From Bog-375 sp049698695 (GTDB lineage: Bacteria > Acidobacteriota > Terriglobia > Bryobacterales > Bryobacteraceae): 64,000 bases of DNA. The notes below the pieces were generated by a model that worked only from the letters and a program-made list of their open reading frames with translations, had not been told where the DNA came from and ran no database searches. Location: the NCBI GenBank assembly GCA_049698695.1, contig JBAVYH010000169.1:1-64000 (forward strand), read 5' to 3'. Below are positions 8,872-18,389 of this stretch, piece after piece; the first letter of the stretch is position 1; the number at the start of each line of letters is the position of its first letter. The translations under genes and the position numbers were made by a program.

Positions 8872-11301
8872 ATGGCAAAAGCTCTGGTAATCGTGGAATC
8901 GCCCGCCAAGGCGAAAACCATCAACAAATACCTGGGCAAGGACTTTATCGTCAAAGCTTCGCTCGGTCATATTAAAGACTTACCCAAGCGCGATCTGGCG
9001 GTCGATGTGGAGCGTGGTTTCGAGCCGCACTACGAGGTTATCGAAGGTAAGAAAAAGCTCGTCGCCGAGCTGAAACAAGCCGCCCGGAAAGTGAAGGATG
9101 TGTATCTGGCGGCCGACCCTGACCGCGAAGGCGAAGCCATCTGCTTCCACCTCCAGGAAGAGCTCTCGGAAAAAAAGAATGGCCCGCGGATCTACCGCGT
9201 GATGTTCAACGAGATCACCAAGAAGGCGGTCGCCAAGGCGTTCGAAAAACCGGGCCAGGTGGACGTGAACCTGGTGGACGCGCAGCAGGCGCGCCGCGTG
9301 CTGGACCGCCTGGTGGGCTACAAGATTTCACCGTTGCTGTGGGACAAAGTGCGGCGCGGGCTTTCCGCCGGCCGGGTGCAGACGGTGGCGCTGCGGCTGG
9401 TGGTGGAGCGCGAGCGCGAGATCCGCGCCTTCGTGGCCAAGGAATATTGCACCATCGATGCCGACCTGGCGGCGAAGAAGCCGCCGGCACTGACGGCACG
9501 CCTGGCGCGGATCAACGGGCAGGCCGCCGAGATCGGCTCGACTGAAGCCGCCAACGGCGTGGTGGCGGCGCTCGAGGGCGCCGCGTACACGGTGCAATCG
9601 GTTTCGACGCGCGAGAAGCGGCGTTTCCCGGTAGCGCCGTTCATCACTTCCACCTTGCAGCAGGAATCGTCGCGCAAGCTGCGCTTCAGCGTGAAGCGCA
9701 CCATGATGCTGGCGCAGCGGCTGTACGAAGGCGTGGAGGTGGGCAAAGACACGGTCGGCCTCATCACATACATGCGCACGGATTCGACGCGCGTTTCCGA
9801 TGACGCGATCCGCGACGTGCGCGATTTCATCGGCGAGCGCTACGGCCGCGAATTCCTGCCGGACTCGGCGAACTTCTACAAGTCCAAGAAGGGCGCGCAG
9901 GACGCGCACGAGGCGATTCGCCCCACTTCCATGGCCTACGCGCCGGAAGTGGTGGACAAGTACCTGCAAGAAGACGAGAGAAAGGTGTACCGGCTGATCT
10001 GGAACCGCTTTGTAGCCAGCCAGATGATGCCGGCGCTGTACGACCAGACCACCATCGACGTGGGCGCCAAAGGCAAGAAGGGCGACGATTACCTGTTTCG
10101 CGCCACCGGTTCGGTGCTGAAGTTCGAAGGCTTCCTCAAGGTTTACCAGGAGGGCAAGGACCAGATCGACGAGGAAGACGAGGAAATGAAGCATCGCCTG
10201 CCGGTGGTGGCCGAAGGCGAGCGCCTGCGGTTCAAGGCCATCCGGCCGGAGCAGCACTTCACCGAGCCGCCGCCGCGCTACAACGAAGCCACGCTGGTGA
10301 AGCGCCTGGAAGCCGATGGCGTCGGCCGGCCCTCGACCTACGCTTCGATCCTCTCCACCATTCAGGAGCGCGAATACGTCAAGAAAGACGCCGGGCGCTT
10401 CACTCCCACCGAGCTCGGGATGGTGGTGACCGACCTGCTGCTCGAAAGCTTCGACGACATCTTCGATGTGACGTACACGGCGCGCATGGAAGAGGAGCTC
10501 GACGAGATCGAGGATGGCAAGATCGACTGGCGCGTCGCCATGCAGGAGTTCTATGAGCGCTTCGACAAGGACCTGAAACACGCCGAAGAGCACATGACCG
10601 ACATCAAGCGGATGGAAAAGCCCACCGACTTGACCTGCGAGAAGTGCGGCAAACCGCTGGTGATCAAGTGGGGCAAGCACGGCAGCTTCATCGCCTGCAC
10701 CGGCTACCCGGATTGCACCTACACGCGCGAGCTGACGGTGGATCTGCCGGACGTCGACAAGGCGGATCTCGCCGAACAGGGCGACGAAGAGTATTGCGAA
10801 AACTGCGGCAGGCCGATGGTCTTAAAGAAGGGCCGCTTCGGCACCTTCTACGCCTGCACCGGCTACCCGGATTGCAAGACCACCAAGCCGATTGGCGGCT
10901 CGCAAAAGAAGCCCGACCAGAAGCTAGATGAGATCTGCCCGCAGTGCGGCAACCACCTGGTGCTCAAGACCGGCCGCTTCGGCGAGTTCACCGCGTGCAG
11001 CAATTACCCCACCTGCAAGTACGTCAAGCAGAAAACCATCGGTGTGAAGTGCCCGGAATGCAGCGAAGGCGAGATCGTGGAGCGGCGCTCCAAACGCGGC
11101 AAAACATTTTACGGGTGTAACCGATGGCCCGAGTGCAATTTTGTCGCCTGGGGCAAGCCGGTGCCCGAAAAATGCCCCGAGTGCGGCAGCCCGTACATGA
11201 TCGAAAAGTGGCTAAAGGCCGGAACCGTCTGGCAGTGCCCTAACGCCGAGTGCAAACATAAGCAGCCCGCGCCGCAACCCGTCGAAAGCGGCGTGCAGTA
11301 G
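8872..11301 (+). CDS. topA: DNA topoisomerase I
   Basis: Type IA topoisomerase of 809 residues that relaxes negative supercoils. The Toprim domain opens with 'ALVIVESPAKAKTINKYLG' (Glu9) and contains the acidic motif 'DPDREGEAI'. The catalytic tyrosine lies in 'GLITYMRTDSTRVS' at about residue 300. Five zinc-binding modules follow from about residue 585: four of the type CxxC ... CxGYPDC or CxxYPxC/CxxWPxC, and a last one with 'CPECGSPY' and 'CPNAEC'. The length matches family members with several zinc ribbons. It probably shares transcription with dprA. Confidence 0.97.
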   Translation: MAKALVIVESPAKAKTINKYLGKDFIVKASLGHIKDLPKRDLAVDVERGFEPHYEVIEGKKKLVAELKQAARKVKDVYLAADPDREGEAICFHLQEELSEKKNGPRIYRVMFNEITKKAVAKAFEKPGQVDVNLVDAQQARRVLDRLVGYKISPLLWDKVRRGLSAGRVQTVALRLVVEREREIRAFVAKEYCTIDADLAAKKPPALTARLARINGQAAEIGSTEAANGVVAALEGAAYTVQSVSTREKRRFPVAPFITSTLQQESSRKLRFSVKRTMMLAQRLYEGVEVGKDTVGLITYMRTDSTRVSDDAIRDVRDFIGERYGREFLPDSANFYKSKKGAQDAHEAIRPTSMAYAPEVVDKYLQEDERKVYRLIWNRFVASQMMPALYDQTTIDVGAKGKKGDDYLFRATGSVLKFEGFLKVYQEGKDQIDEEDEEMKHRLPVVAEGERLRFKAIRPEQHFTEPPPRYNEATLVKRLEADGVGRPSTYASILSTIQEREYVKKDAGRFTPTELGMVVTDLLLESFDDIFDVTYTARMEEELDEIEDGKIDWRVAMQEFYERFDKDLKHAEEHMTDIKRMEKPTDLTCEKCGKPLVIKWGKHGSFIACTGYPDCTYTRELTVDLPDVDKADLAEQGDEEYCENCGRPMVLKKGRFGTFYACTGYPDCKTTKPIGGSQKKPDQKLDEICPQCGNHLVLKTGRFGEFTACSNYPTCKYVKQKTIGVKCPECSEGEIVERRSKRGKTFYGCNRWPECNFVAWGKPVPEKCPECGSPYMIEKWLKAGTVWQCPNAECKHKQPAPQPVESGVQ

Positions 11302-11308
11302 GGGCCCT

Positions 11309-11321
11309 TGTGGCGCAGGCC
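11309..11321. repeat. Short dispersed repeat TGTGGCGCAGGCC
   Basis: Second exact copy of the 13-mer seen at 4888-4900. It lies between the convergent topA and DinB-like genes, in a short intergenic space of about 50 bp. Confidence 0.45.
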
Positions 11322-11350
11322 GCTCGGACTGCGAACCGGGAATGACGCCG

Positions 11351-11821
11351 TTACGACGCCAGAGCCCGAATCTGCCCCAGGTGGTTGAGGTCGTGACCGG
11401 CCATCGTTTCGACCAGGGTCTGCAAGGTCATGGTGCCGCGCTCCGGATGGGTGACCGGCGTTGAGAATGCTTCCGGCGGCAGCGCTTTCAGAAAAAGCAG
11501 GTTCCAATGGCGCGCGGCGGAGAATGCGGCGACCGCCGCAGCCGCATCGTATGCGCTATATACGGCCGCCCACTTCTCCTGATCGAATGGCTGGATGATG
11601 TAGTTCGGCGCGGCCACAGTCTGGCGGAAGCGAAAGGCGAAGACCGTTTCGCAATCGGCAAGGTGGCAAGCGATCTCGCGCACACTCCACTTTCCCGCAG
11701 CGGGCGCGGCAGCCGCGCGGTCTAGCGTCAGTCTTCCGATCGCCCGTTCTAACTCCCGTGGCGTGGCGGCGATCACAGTAAATGGGTCGCGATCTCCCAG
11801 AAACTTGGCGTACGGATTCAT
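11351..11821 (-). CDS. DinB-like (DUF664/YfiT-type) protein
   Basis: Soluble four-helix-bundle protein of 156 residues. The DinB/YfiT superfamily usually binds a divalent metal through three histidines. Here candidate ligands are the His in 'REIACHLADCE' and the pair in 'MAGHDLNHLGQIRAL' near the C-terminus, both in family positions. Members include bacillithiol S-transferases and damage-induced proteins, but most are uncharacterised. The gene is convergent with topA and divergent from the fumarase gene. It is complete and starts at the only reasonable ATG. Confidence 0.85.
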   Translation of the reverse strand: MNPYAKFLGDRDPFTVIAATPRELERAIGRLTLDRAAAAPAAGKWSVREIACHLADCETVFAFRFRQTVAAPNYIIQPFDQEKWAAVYSAYDAAAAVAAFSAARHWNLLFLKALPPEAFSTPVTHPERGTMTLQTLVETMAGHDLNHLGQIRALAS

Positions 11822-11863
11822 GGTTCCGTCAAGTCTAGCACGCGAGCCACCGTTTTGTGCGAT

Positions 11864-11889
11864 CGGAGCCGCGACCGTGAGGGAGCGGT
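11864..11889 (+). repeat. Dispersed intergenic repeat (GCCGCGACCG family)
   Basis: Contains GAGCCGCGACCGTGAGGGAG followed by CGGT. The same 24 bases occur at 27546-27569 and 29875-29898, and a degenerate inverted copy is at 2776. It sits in the divergent space between the DinB-like and fumarase genes. Confidence 0.75.
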
Positions 11890-11964
11890 CCAGCAGCCAT
11901 CACGCCGCTCCACCCCCTCACTCAGCGATGTTCGCCCGTCCCGGCTTAAAATGGAGTCATAGCT

Positions 11965-13491
11965 ATGAAATTCCTCGCCAACAGCCTCTTGGAGCTAATT
12001 GTCCAGACGTCCACCAACCTGCCCCCCGACGTGCGCGCAGCGATGGGAACCGCCGCCGGCAGCGAAACGCCGGGGACGCAGTCCTCGCAGGCCTTCGACA
12101 TCATTCTGACCAACATCGACATGGCGCACGATGACGAAGGCCCCATCTGCCAGGACACCGGCATGCCTACCTTCCTGGCGCACACGCCGGTGGGTTTCAA
12201 CCAGATCGCGCTCAAAAAGGCGATTCGCGAAGCGGTGGCGGAAGCCACTCGGTTGGGCAAGCTGCGTCCCAATTCGGTGGATTCGATTACCGGTAAGAAC
12301 AGCGGCAACAACCTGGGACCCGAAACGCCGGTGATGCACTTCGAGCAGTGGGAAGAAAACGAGATCGAAATCAGACTGATCCTCAAGGGCGGCGGCTGCG
12401 AAAACAAGAACATTCAATATTCGGTGCCGGCGGACCTGGATCACCTGGGCCGCGCCGACCGCAACCTGGAGGGCGTGCGCAAGTGCCTTCTGCACGCGGT
12501 GTGGCAGGCGCAGGGGCAAGGATGCGCGCCAGGCGCCATCGGCGTGTGCATTGGCAGCGACCGCGCGCACGGTTACGAACTGGCCAAGGATCAGCTCTTC
12601 CGCACCATCGACGATGTGAACCCCGACCCCGTGCTGGCCAAACTGGAAGCGGAGATCATGGAGGAAGCCAACCGGCTCGGTGTTGGCGCCATGGGCTTCG
12701 GCGGAAAGTCTTCTCTGATCGGATGCAAGATCACGGCTGCCAATCGCCTGCCCGCCAGCTTCTTCGTTTCCGTAGCATATGAATGCTGGGCGTTCCGCCG
12801 CTTGGGCGTGCGCCTTGATGCCTCGACCGGCGCCATCACCGAGTGGTTGTATCGCGACCCCGCGAGGCCAGTGGCACGCATGGCGCGCGGCGAAGGTTTC
12901 CCGCTGACCGGCCGCGAGGTGATTCTCACCGCGCCGTTGAGCGAGGCGCAGGTGCGCGCCCTCAAAGTGGGCGACGTGGTGCTGATCAGCGGCGAGATGT
13001 ACACCGGGCGCGACAACGTCCACGCCTACCTGATGAAGAACCCGCCGCCGGTGGATTTGCACGGCGCGGTGCTCTACCACTGCGGACCGGTGATGCTACA
13101 GGAGGAAGGCCGCTGGAAGGTGAAAGCCGCCGGCCCCACTACCAGCATTCGCGAGGAACCTTACCAGGCCGATGTCATCAAGCGCTACGGCGTTCGGGCG
13201 GTGATCGGCAAGGGCGGCATGGGGCCGAAGACGCTGGCGGCGCTGAAGGAGTCGGGCGGGGTGTATTTGAACGCAATCGGCGGCGCGGCGCAGTATTACG
13301 CGCGCGCGCTGCCTGAGGTGCTCGATGTGCACCTGATGGAGTTCGGCATCCCCGAGGCGATGTGGCACGTTCGTGCGAAGGACTTCCCAGCGATTGTCAC
13401 CATGGACGCGCACGGCAACAGCCTCCATGCCGATGTCGAGAAAGCCACCGGCGAGGCCTTGGCGGGACTGGAGACCGCCGGCAAGCGTTGA
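11965..13491 (+). CDS. Fumarate hydratase class I ([4Fe-4S], fused alpha/beta)
   Basis: Iron-sulfur fumarase of 508 residues that interconverts fumarate and malate in the TCA cycle. Both halves that are separate subunits in some bacteria are fused here. Cluster cysteines are expected in 'GPICQDTGMPTF', 'GGGCENKN' and 'GCAPGAIGVCIGSDRAHG'. The C-terminal beta-type domain includes 'GKGGMGPKTLAALKE' and 'IGGAAQYYARALPEV'. Class I enzymes are oxygen-sensitive. Related L(+)-tartrate dehydratases share the fold, so a tartrate-type substrate cannot be fully excluded, but fumarase is more likely. I saw no other TCA gene nearby. Confidence 0.93.
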   Translation: MKFLANSLLELIVQTSTNLPPDVRAAMGTAAGSETPGTQSSQAFDIILTNIDMAHDDEGPICQDTGMPTFLAHTPVGFNQIALKKAIREAVAEATRLGKLRPNSVDSITGKNSGNNLGPETPVMHFEQWEENEIEIRLILKGGGCENKNIQYSVPADLDHLGRADRNLEGVRKCLLHAVWQAQGQGCAPGAIGVCIGSDRAHGYELAKDQLFRTIDDVNPDPVLAKLEAEIMEEANRLGVGAMGFGGKSSLIGCKITAANRLPASFFVSVAYECWAFRRLGVRLDASTGAITEWLYRDPARPVARMARGEGFPLTGREVILTAPLSEAQVRALKVGDVVLISGEMYTGRDNVHAYLMKNPPPVDLHGAVLYHCGPVMLQEEGRWKVKAAGPTTSIREEPYQADVIKRYGVRAVIGKGGMGPKTLAALKESGGVYLNAIGGAAQYYARALPEVLDVHLMEFGIPEAMWHVRAKDFPAIVTMDAHGNSLHADVEKATGEALAGLETAGKR

Positions 13492-13500
13492 ACGCGCTGT

Positions 13501-13531
13501 GCCGTAGGGGCTGGGCATGCCCGGCCCGCGG
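13501..13531. repeat. GCATGC-centred palindromic repeat
   Basis: GCCGTAGGGGCTGGGCATGC followed by CCGGCC, starting 10 bp after the fumarase stop. It shares the GCCGTAGGGGCTG left part with the inverted copy at 42805-42830 and the CGTAG part with the copy that overlaps the end of rpoN. Confidence 0.7.
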
Positions 13532-13678
13532 CCCTGACGCGGCTCAATTACACCGTGTTCTGACTCCGCACCGCTTGCGCCGCAGGCCACTTTCTCTCGC
13601 CTGTTGAGCGGCTGTCCGATGACGCAAAGATATGAAGACTCCAGCCGAGGCCGCGGTTCCACGCGCAGGAGAAGTTCA

Positions 13679-16069
13679 TCACGGCTTCAGAGTCACTGCC
13701 TTGCCCTCATACATTACTTCGTGGTCCGCCTTTGCCGTTGGGCCGATGCCGGCGCCATGGTTCTCGGTAACGAAGACCACTCTGAACTGCAGGCTGTTGG
13801 GCATGCCGGGGTAACTACCATGGCGATCGCCGATGGTGAGAGTTTGAGCGCCCTCGTTCCACTCGATCGGAATCGTGGTGTAAGCGCCTTTCTCGTAGTT
13901 ATAAGTGTCGTTCTCGTCTTCGTATAAAGTGAAGCTGGCGTCGGCGCCTCGGTAGATACGCAGCTCGATCAGGTCAGCCGGCTTCTCGGCGGCCCACTCC
14001 TCATGGGGACCTATAGGGACGACGGAACCGGCGCGCACATAAAGTGGAATGCGGTCGAGCGTCACCGGCGCATCGATCGCTTTGCCGCCCTCGATCGTTT
14101 TACCGGTCCAGAAGTCGTACCACTCGGTCTTCGGTAAATAGAGGTGGCGCGTGGTGGCATCCGGCTCGGTAACCGGGTTCACCAGGATAGATGGCCCGTA
14201 CAAGAACTGGTCACCGATGTTCTCGGCGCGCGGGTCGGTGCGGAAATCCATTACCAGCGGCCGCATCGGCGTGTACGCATCGCTCGTGGTCTTCCATGCC
14301 ACCGAGTAGATGTATGGCATCAACTCATAACGCAGGGTGTCATAGGCTGTAAGAATTCTCTGCGCCTCCGGCCCGTATGACCACAGCTCGTTCTGATCGT
14401 TGCTGCGTGTGCCGTGGACGCGGAAGATGGGGCAAAAGGTGCCGAACTGGAACCAGCGGATGAAGAGCTCGCGATACGCGGGATCGTTGGGATTGCCGTC
14501 GGTAAAGCCGCCGATATCGGTGGTCCAGTAGGGCAATCCGGAAAGCGAATAATTCAGCCCGGCGGGGATCTGTCGGCGCAGTGTTTCCCAATCCGAGTTG
14601 ACGTCGCCGGACCAGGCCGTGACCGCGTAGCGCTGCGCGCCTGCAAACGCCGATCGGGAGAGGATGAAGACGCGCTTCTGGTCGGAGGCGGCGCGCTGGC
14701 CTTCATACACGCCCTCGGTCGTCATGAGCGGAAAAATGTTGGCGTAGCGGGCGCCGTTGCCGGCGAACACGTGGTTAGTCACCATCACGTTGTCCTCGCG
14801 GCCCTCGGTTTCCGGTTCGGTGGTATCCATCCACCAGGCGTCGGCGCCGATCTTGAAGAGGGAGTTATCAATCAGGTTCCAATAGTATTTCCGTGCGGCG
14901 GGGTTCGTCGCGTCGTAGAGTGCCGATCCCTTGGGATGATACGCGGCGACCTTGGTGCGGTCGATGAAGTAGCCTTTGCGGTCCATGTCGGCATAAACAT
15001 CGGAGCCTGGATAGAAGTAAGGCCACACGGAAATCATCAGGTGGAAATGAATGGCGTGTAAGTCGCCTATCATACCTTTCGGATCGGGATACTTATCGCT
15101 GAACTTGAAGGAACCCATGGTGGTCCACCAGAACCAGTCCTGCACGATGTTATCGGCAGGAATGTGCAGCTCGCGGTACTTATGCGCCACAGCCAGCAGC
15201 TCCTGCTGGGTCTTGTACTTGTTTTTGCATTGCCAGAAGCCGTAGGCCCAGCGGCCGAACATGGGCACCTGGCCGGTCAGCTCGCGGTAGCCGGCGATGA
15301 TCTTATCGAAATCGGGGCCATAGAAGAAGTAATAGTCGATGTCATCGGCCACTTCCGAGGTGATGTACATCGCATGCACAAAGCGGTTGTTGAATCGGCT
15401 GCGCGAGGTGTTGTTCCAGAAGATGCCATAGCCCTTGCTCGAAAGCAGCATGGGCACGGAGATATTGGTGTTGTCCTGCGCGATGTCGACCGATTCGCCG
15501 TGATAGTTCCATACGCCGGCCTGGTGCTGGCCCAGCCCGTAAAACGCCTCGGTGGATCCCCAGAGGCCGATGAAAGCCTCGGCGTGATACGTCTTTTCGC
15601 CATTCACCGTAACCGGGGTAAGCGTGTTGGGGCCTTCCTGCACCAACGGGCTGCCGGAGGCGTCGGCGTAAGCGAGGGTACCGTCACGGCGGTTCACGGC
15701 CACGCGCATGCGGGCGGTCGAAATCAAAACGGCGCGCGGTGTTTCGGCTACGGTGAACGACACGGCCGGCCAGGAGGTCTTGACGATCACGTAGTCGGGG
15801 CGGTTGGAGAAGGTCGCGGTGGGCGCATAGGTGACGTGAAAAATGGAGTCGGTGGAGACCAGGACACGCAGGGCTCCTGTCTGCATAGTGAAGACAACTC
15901 CATCGGCCTGCTTTTCAAAACTCGTCACGGCGTTCTGCGGAATCCATTGCGCGCGGGCCGTGCCGGCGAACGGCAAGACGGCGGCGAGAGTGAGAAGCCA
16001 CGCGGCTCGGCGGGAACGGCGAGGACAAGTGACAAGGCGCGGCACGGCGCAGGTCCGATGGTTGGGCAT
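13679..16069 (-). CDS. Secreted glycoside hydrolase family 31 (alpha-xylosidase/alpha-glucosidase type)
   Basis: Exported GH31 enzyme of 796 residues. A basic then hydrophobic signal peptide ends near 'AGTARAQ'. The N-terminal galactose-mutarotase-like domain is followed by the TIM barrel, with the catalytic nucleophile Asp in 'WWMDTTEPE' and the acid/base Asp in 'TAWSGDVNSDWETL'. The segment 'MFGRWAYGFWQCKNKYKT' is typical of alpha-xylosidase-like GH31 proteins. C-terminal beta domains follow. Its substrate is predicted to be an alpha-linked xyloside or glucoside, such as a xyloglucan fragment. The ATG at 16069 was chosen because it precedes the signal peptide. TACAAT lies just upstream. Divergent from a GH3 gene. 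Confidence 0.9.
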   Translation of the reverse strand: MPNHRTCAVPRLVTCPRRSRRAAWLLTLAAVLPFAGTARAQWIPQNAVTSFEKQADGVVFTMQTGALRVLVSTDSIFHVTYAPTATFSNRPDYVIVKTSWPAVSFTVAETPRAVLISTARMRVAVNRRDGTLAYADASGSPLVQEGPNTLTPVTVNGEKTYHAEAFIGLWGSTEAFYGLGQHQAGVWNYHGESVDIAQDNTNISVPMLLSSKGYGIFWNNTSRSRFNNRFVHAMYITSEVADDIDYYFFYGPDFDKIIAGYRELTGQVPMFGRWAYGFWQCKNKYKTQQELLAVAHKYRELHIPADNIVQDWFWWTTMGSFKFSDKYPDPKGMIGDLHAIHFHLMISVWPYFYPGSDVYADMDRKGYFIDRTKVAAYHPKGSALYDATNPAARKYYWNLIDNSLFKIGADAWWMDTTEPETEGREDNVMVTNHVFAGNGARYANIFPLMTTEGVYEGQRAASDQKRVFILSRSAFAGAQRYAVTAWSGDVNSDWETLRRQIPAGLNYSLSGLPYWTTDIGGFTDGNPNDPAYRELFIRWFQFGTFCPIFRVHGTRSNDQNELWSYGPEAQRILTAYDTLRYELMPYIYSVAWKTTSDAYTPMRPLVMDFRTDPRAENIGDQFLYGPSILVNPVTEPDATTRHLYLPKTEWYDFWTGKTIEGGKAIDAPVTLDRIPLYVRAGSVVPIGPHEEWAAEKPADLIELRIYRGADASFTLYEDENDTYNYEKGAYTTIPIEWNEGAQTLTIGDRHGSYPGMPNSLQFRVVFVTENHGAGIGPTAKADHEVMYEGKAVTLKP

Positions 16070-16197
16070 GCCTGGATTGTAACGCGCGGCAAGTTGCAGA
16101 GCCGCGAAAGCAGACCACGGGCTCCGCCCCACCAAGCTCATGGGCCCCCGTCGCGGGGTTACCATCTTCGTGAGTGAATCGCGAAGGAGCCATCATC

Positions 16198-18366
16198 ATG
16201 AAGAATGCGGTGCATCTGGTCGGCGGGTTGTGCCTGCTGGCGATGTGGGGCGCGGGAAACGCGTCGGCGCAGTACAAATATCCATTTCAAAACCCGGATC
16301 TTTCGATTGAGGCGCGGGTGCGCAACATCGTCTCGCTAATGACGGTGGACGAAAAGATTTATTGCCTGGGCACGGACCCCAGCGTGCCGCGCCTGGGCAT
16401 TCACGGCACGCGCCACGTGGAGGGCTTGCACGGCCTGGCGCTAGGCGGACCCGGCGGATGGGGCCGGCCGGCGCCGATCCCGACAACGCAATTCGCACAG
16501 GCGATCGGCATGGGCGAGACCTGGGATCCGGAACTGGTGCGCAAGGCCGGCGGCGTGGAAGGCTACGAAACGCGCTACATTTTCCAGAGCGAAAAGACAC
16601 ACCGCGGCGGCCTGGTGGTGCGCGCGCCGAACGCCGACCTAGGCCGCGACCCGCGCTGGGGGCGCACCGAAGAGTGTTTCGGCGAGGACCCCTTCTTCAA
16701 CGGAACCATGGTGGTGGCGATGGTCAAAGGCCTGCAGGGCGATGACCCGAAGTACTGGCTGACGGCTTCGCTGATGAAGCATTTTCTGGCCAACAGCAAC
16801 GAGGACGGCCGCGACGGCTCGTCATCCAATTTCGATGAGCGCCTGCTGCGCGAATACTATTCCGTGCCCTTCCGCATGGGCGTGATGGAAGGGGGATCGC
16901 GCGCCTATATGGCGGCTTACAACGCCATGAACGGAATCCCGATGACGGTCAGCCCCATTTTGAAGTACATCACCATCAAGGAGTGGGGGCAGGACGGCAT
17001 CATTTGCACCGATGCCGGCGCACTGGGAAACATGGTGAGATTCCATAAGTATTACGCCGACCTCCCGCACGCCGCAGCGAGCGCCGTCAAGACAGGCATC
17101 AACCAGTTCCTCGACCGCATTTTCGGCAATGCCGTGCGCGACGCGCTGCAGCAGAACCTGCTGACCGAACCCGAGATCGACGCGGTGCTGGAGAATGAGT
17201 TTCGCGTGATGATCAAGCTGGGGATGCTCGATCCTCCCGAGTGGGTTGCCTACACCAAGATCAAGGGCGATGAGGACGCCTGGAAGTTGGGCGACCACAA
17301 GGCGGTGGCGAAACAGGTGGCGCTTGAATCGGTGGTGCTGCTAAAGAACGCGGGCGGTTTGCTGCCGCTCGACCCGAACGCGCTGAAATCGGTCGCCGTG
17401 ATTGGCCCGCGCGCGAACAGCGTGGCACTGGACTGGTACAGCGGCACGCCGCCTTACACGATTACGCCGCTGGACGGGATCAAGGAAAGAGTTGGCACGG
17501 CGGTGAAGGTCAACTACGCCGCCAACAACGACGACGACGCCGCGGCGCAAGCGGCCAAGGAATCGGACGTGGCGATCGTGTTGGTCGGCAATCATCCCAC
17601 CTGCGACGCGCCGTGGGCCCACTGCCCGACGCCCAGCGATGGTAAGGAGGCCATGGACCGCAAGTGGATCGACCTGGAGGAGGAAGCGCTGGTGAAGCAG
17701 GTGTACGCAGTCAATCCCAAAACGGTGGTGGTGCTGGTTTCCAGTTTTCCGTTCGCCATCAACTGGACCGAGCAGAACGTGCCGGCCATTCTGCACATCA
17801 CGCACAACGCGCAGGAGGAAGGCACGGCCATCGCTGAGGTTCTGTTCGGAGATTACAACCCGGGCGGCCGGCTGGTGCAAACGTTTCCTAAGTCGCTCGA
17901 CCAAGTTCCAGCCAAGATGGACTATGACATCCGCCATGGCAGGACTTACATGTATTTCCATGGCGATCCGCTTTATCCTTTCGGTTACGGCCTGAGTTAC
18001 ACCACGTTCCGGTATTCCGGGTTACGGACCAGCGCTCCGGCATTGCGCGCCGGGGGTGAGATCACGGTGAGCGTGGATGTTACTAACACGGGTAAGCGGA
18101 ATGGCGATGAAGTGGTGCAGCTTTATGTGCAGCACCTCAACTCCGGCGTGGAGCGGCCCCTCAAAGAGCTGAAGGGCTTCCAGCGCGTCACGCTGGTGCC
18201 GGGCCAAACGCGCACCGTCACACTACCGCTGACTGCGCAGACGCTGGCCTATTGGGACATGGCCAGAGAGCGCTGGGTGGTGGAAGCCGACCAGGTGAAG
18301 CTGATGGTGGGCGGTTCGGCGGCGGACGTGAGGCTGGAGAAGACGGTCGCGGTGGCGACGGAATAA
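16198..18366 (+). CDS. Secreted glycoside hydrolase family 3 (beta-glucosidase type)
   Basis: Exported GH3 enzyme of 722 residues. The start at 16198 has AAGGAG 8 bases upstream and begins a signal peptide ending near 'GNASAQ'. The (beta/alpha)8 domain includes 'NADLGRDPRWGRTEECFGED', 'LMKHFLANSNEDGR' and the predicted nucleophile Asp in 'GIICTDAGAL'. The second domain begins near 'VVLLKNAGGLLPLD'. A C-terminal fibronectin-III-like domain is marked by 'DEVVQLYVQH' and 'LKGFQRVTLVPGQ'. Expected to cleave terminal beta-glucose or beta-xylose units in the periplasm or outside the cell. Its partner is the divergent GH31 gene, 128 bp away. Confidence 0.92.
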   Translation: MKNAVHLVGGLCLLAMWGAGNASAQYKYPFQNPDLSIEARVRNIVSLMTVDEKIYCLGTDPSVPRLGIHGTRHVEGLHGLALGGPGGWGRPAPIPTTQFAQAIGMGETWDPELVRKAGGVEGYETRYIFQSEKTHRGGLVVRAPNADLGRDPRWGRTEECFGEDPFFNGTMVVAMVKGLQGDDPKYWLTASLMKHFLANSNEDGRDGSSSNFDERLLREYYSVPFRMGVMEGGSRAYMAAYNAMNGIPMTVSPILKYITIKEWGQDGIICTDAGALGNMVRFHKYYADLPHAAASAVKTGINQFLDRIFGNAVRDALQQNLLTEPEIDAVLENEFRVMIKLGMLDPPEWVAYTKIKGDEDAWKLGDHKAVAKQVALESVVLLKNAGGLLPLDPNALKSVAVIGPRANSVALDWYSGTPPYTITPLDGIKERVGTAVKVNYAANNDDDAAAQAAKESDVAIVLVGNHPTCDAPWAHCPTPSDGKEAMDRKWIDLEEEALVKQVYAVNPKTVVVLVSSFPFAINWTEQNVPAILHITHNAQEEGTAIAEVLFGDYNPGGRLVQTFPKSLDQVPAKMDYDIRHGRTYMYFHGDPLYPFGYGLSYTTFRYSGLRTSAPALRAGGEITVSVDVTNTGKRNGDEVVQLYVQHLNSGVERPLKELKGFQRVTLVPGQTRTVTLPLTAQTLAYWDMARERWVVEADQVKLMVGGSAADVRLEKTVAVATE

Positions 18367-18389
18367 TAAAACGCGTAAGAAACCGGCTC

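Noticed and set aside
9328..10680. 450-codon open frame antisense to topA
   Set aside because: topA is canonical across the region. The antisense sequence has biased, low-complexity composition.
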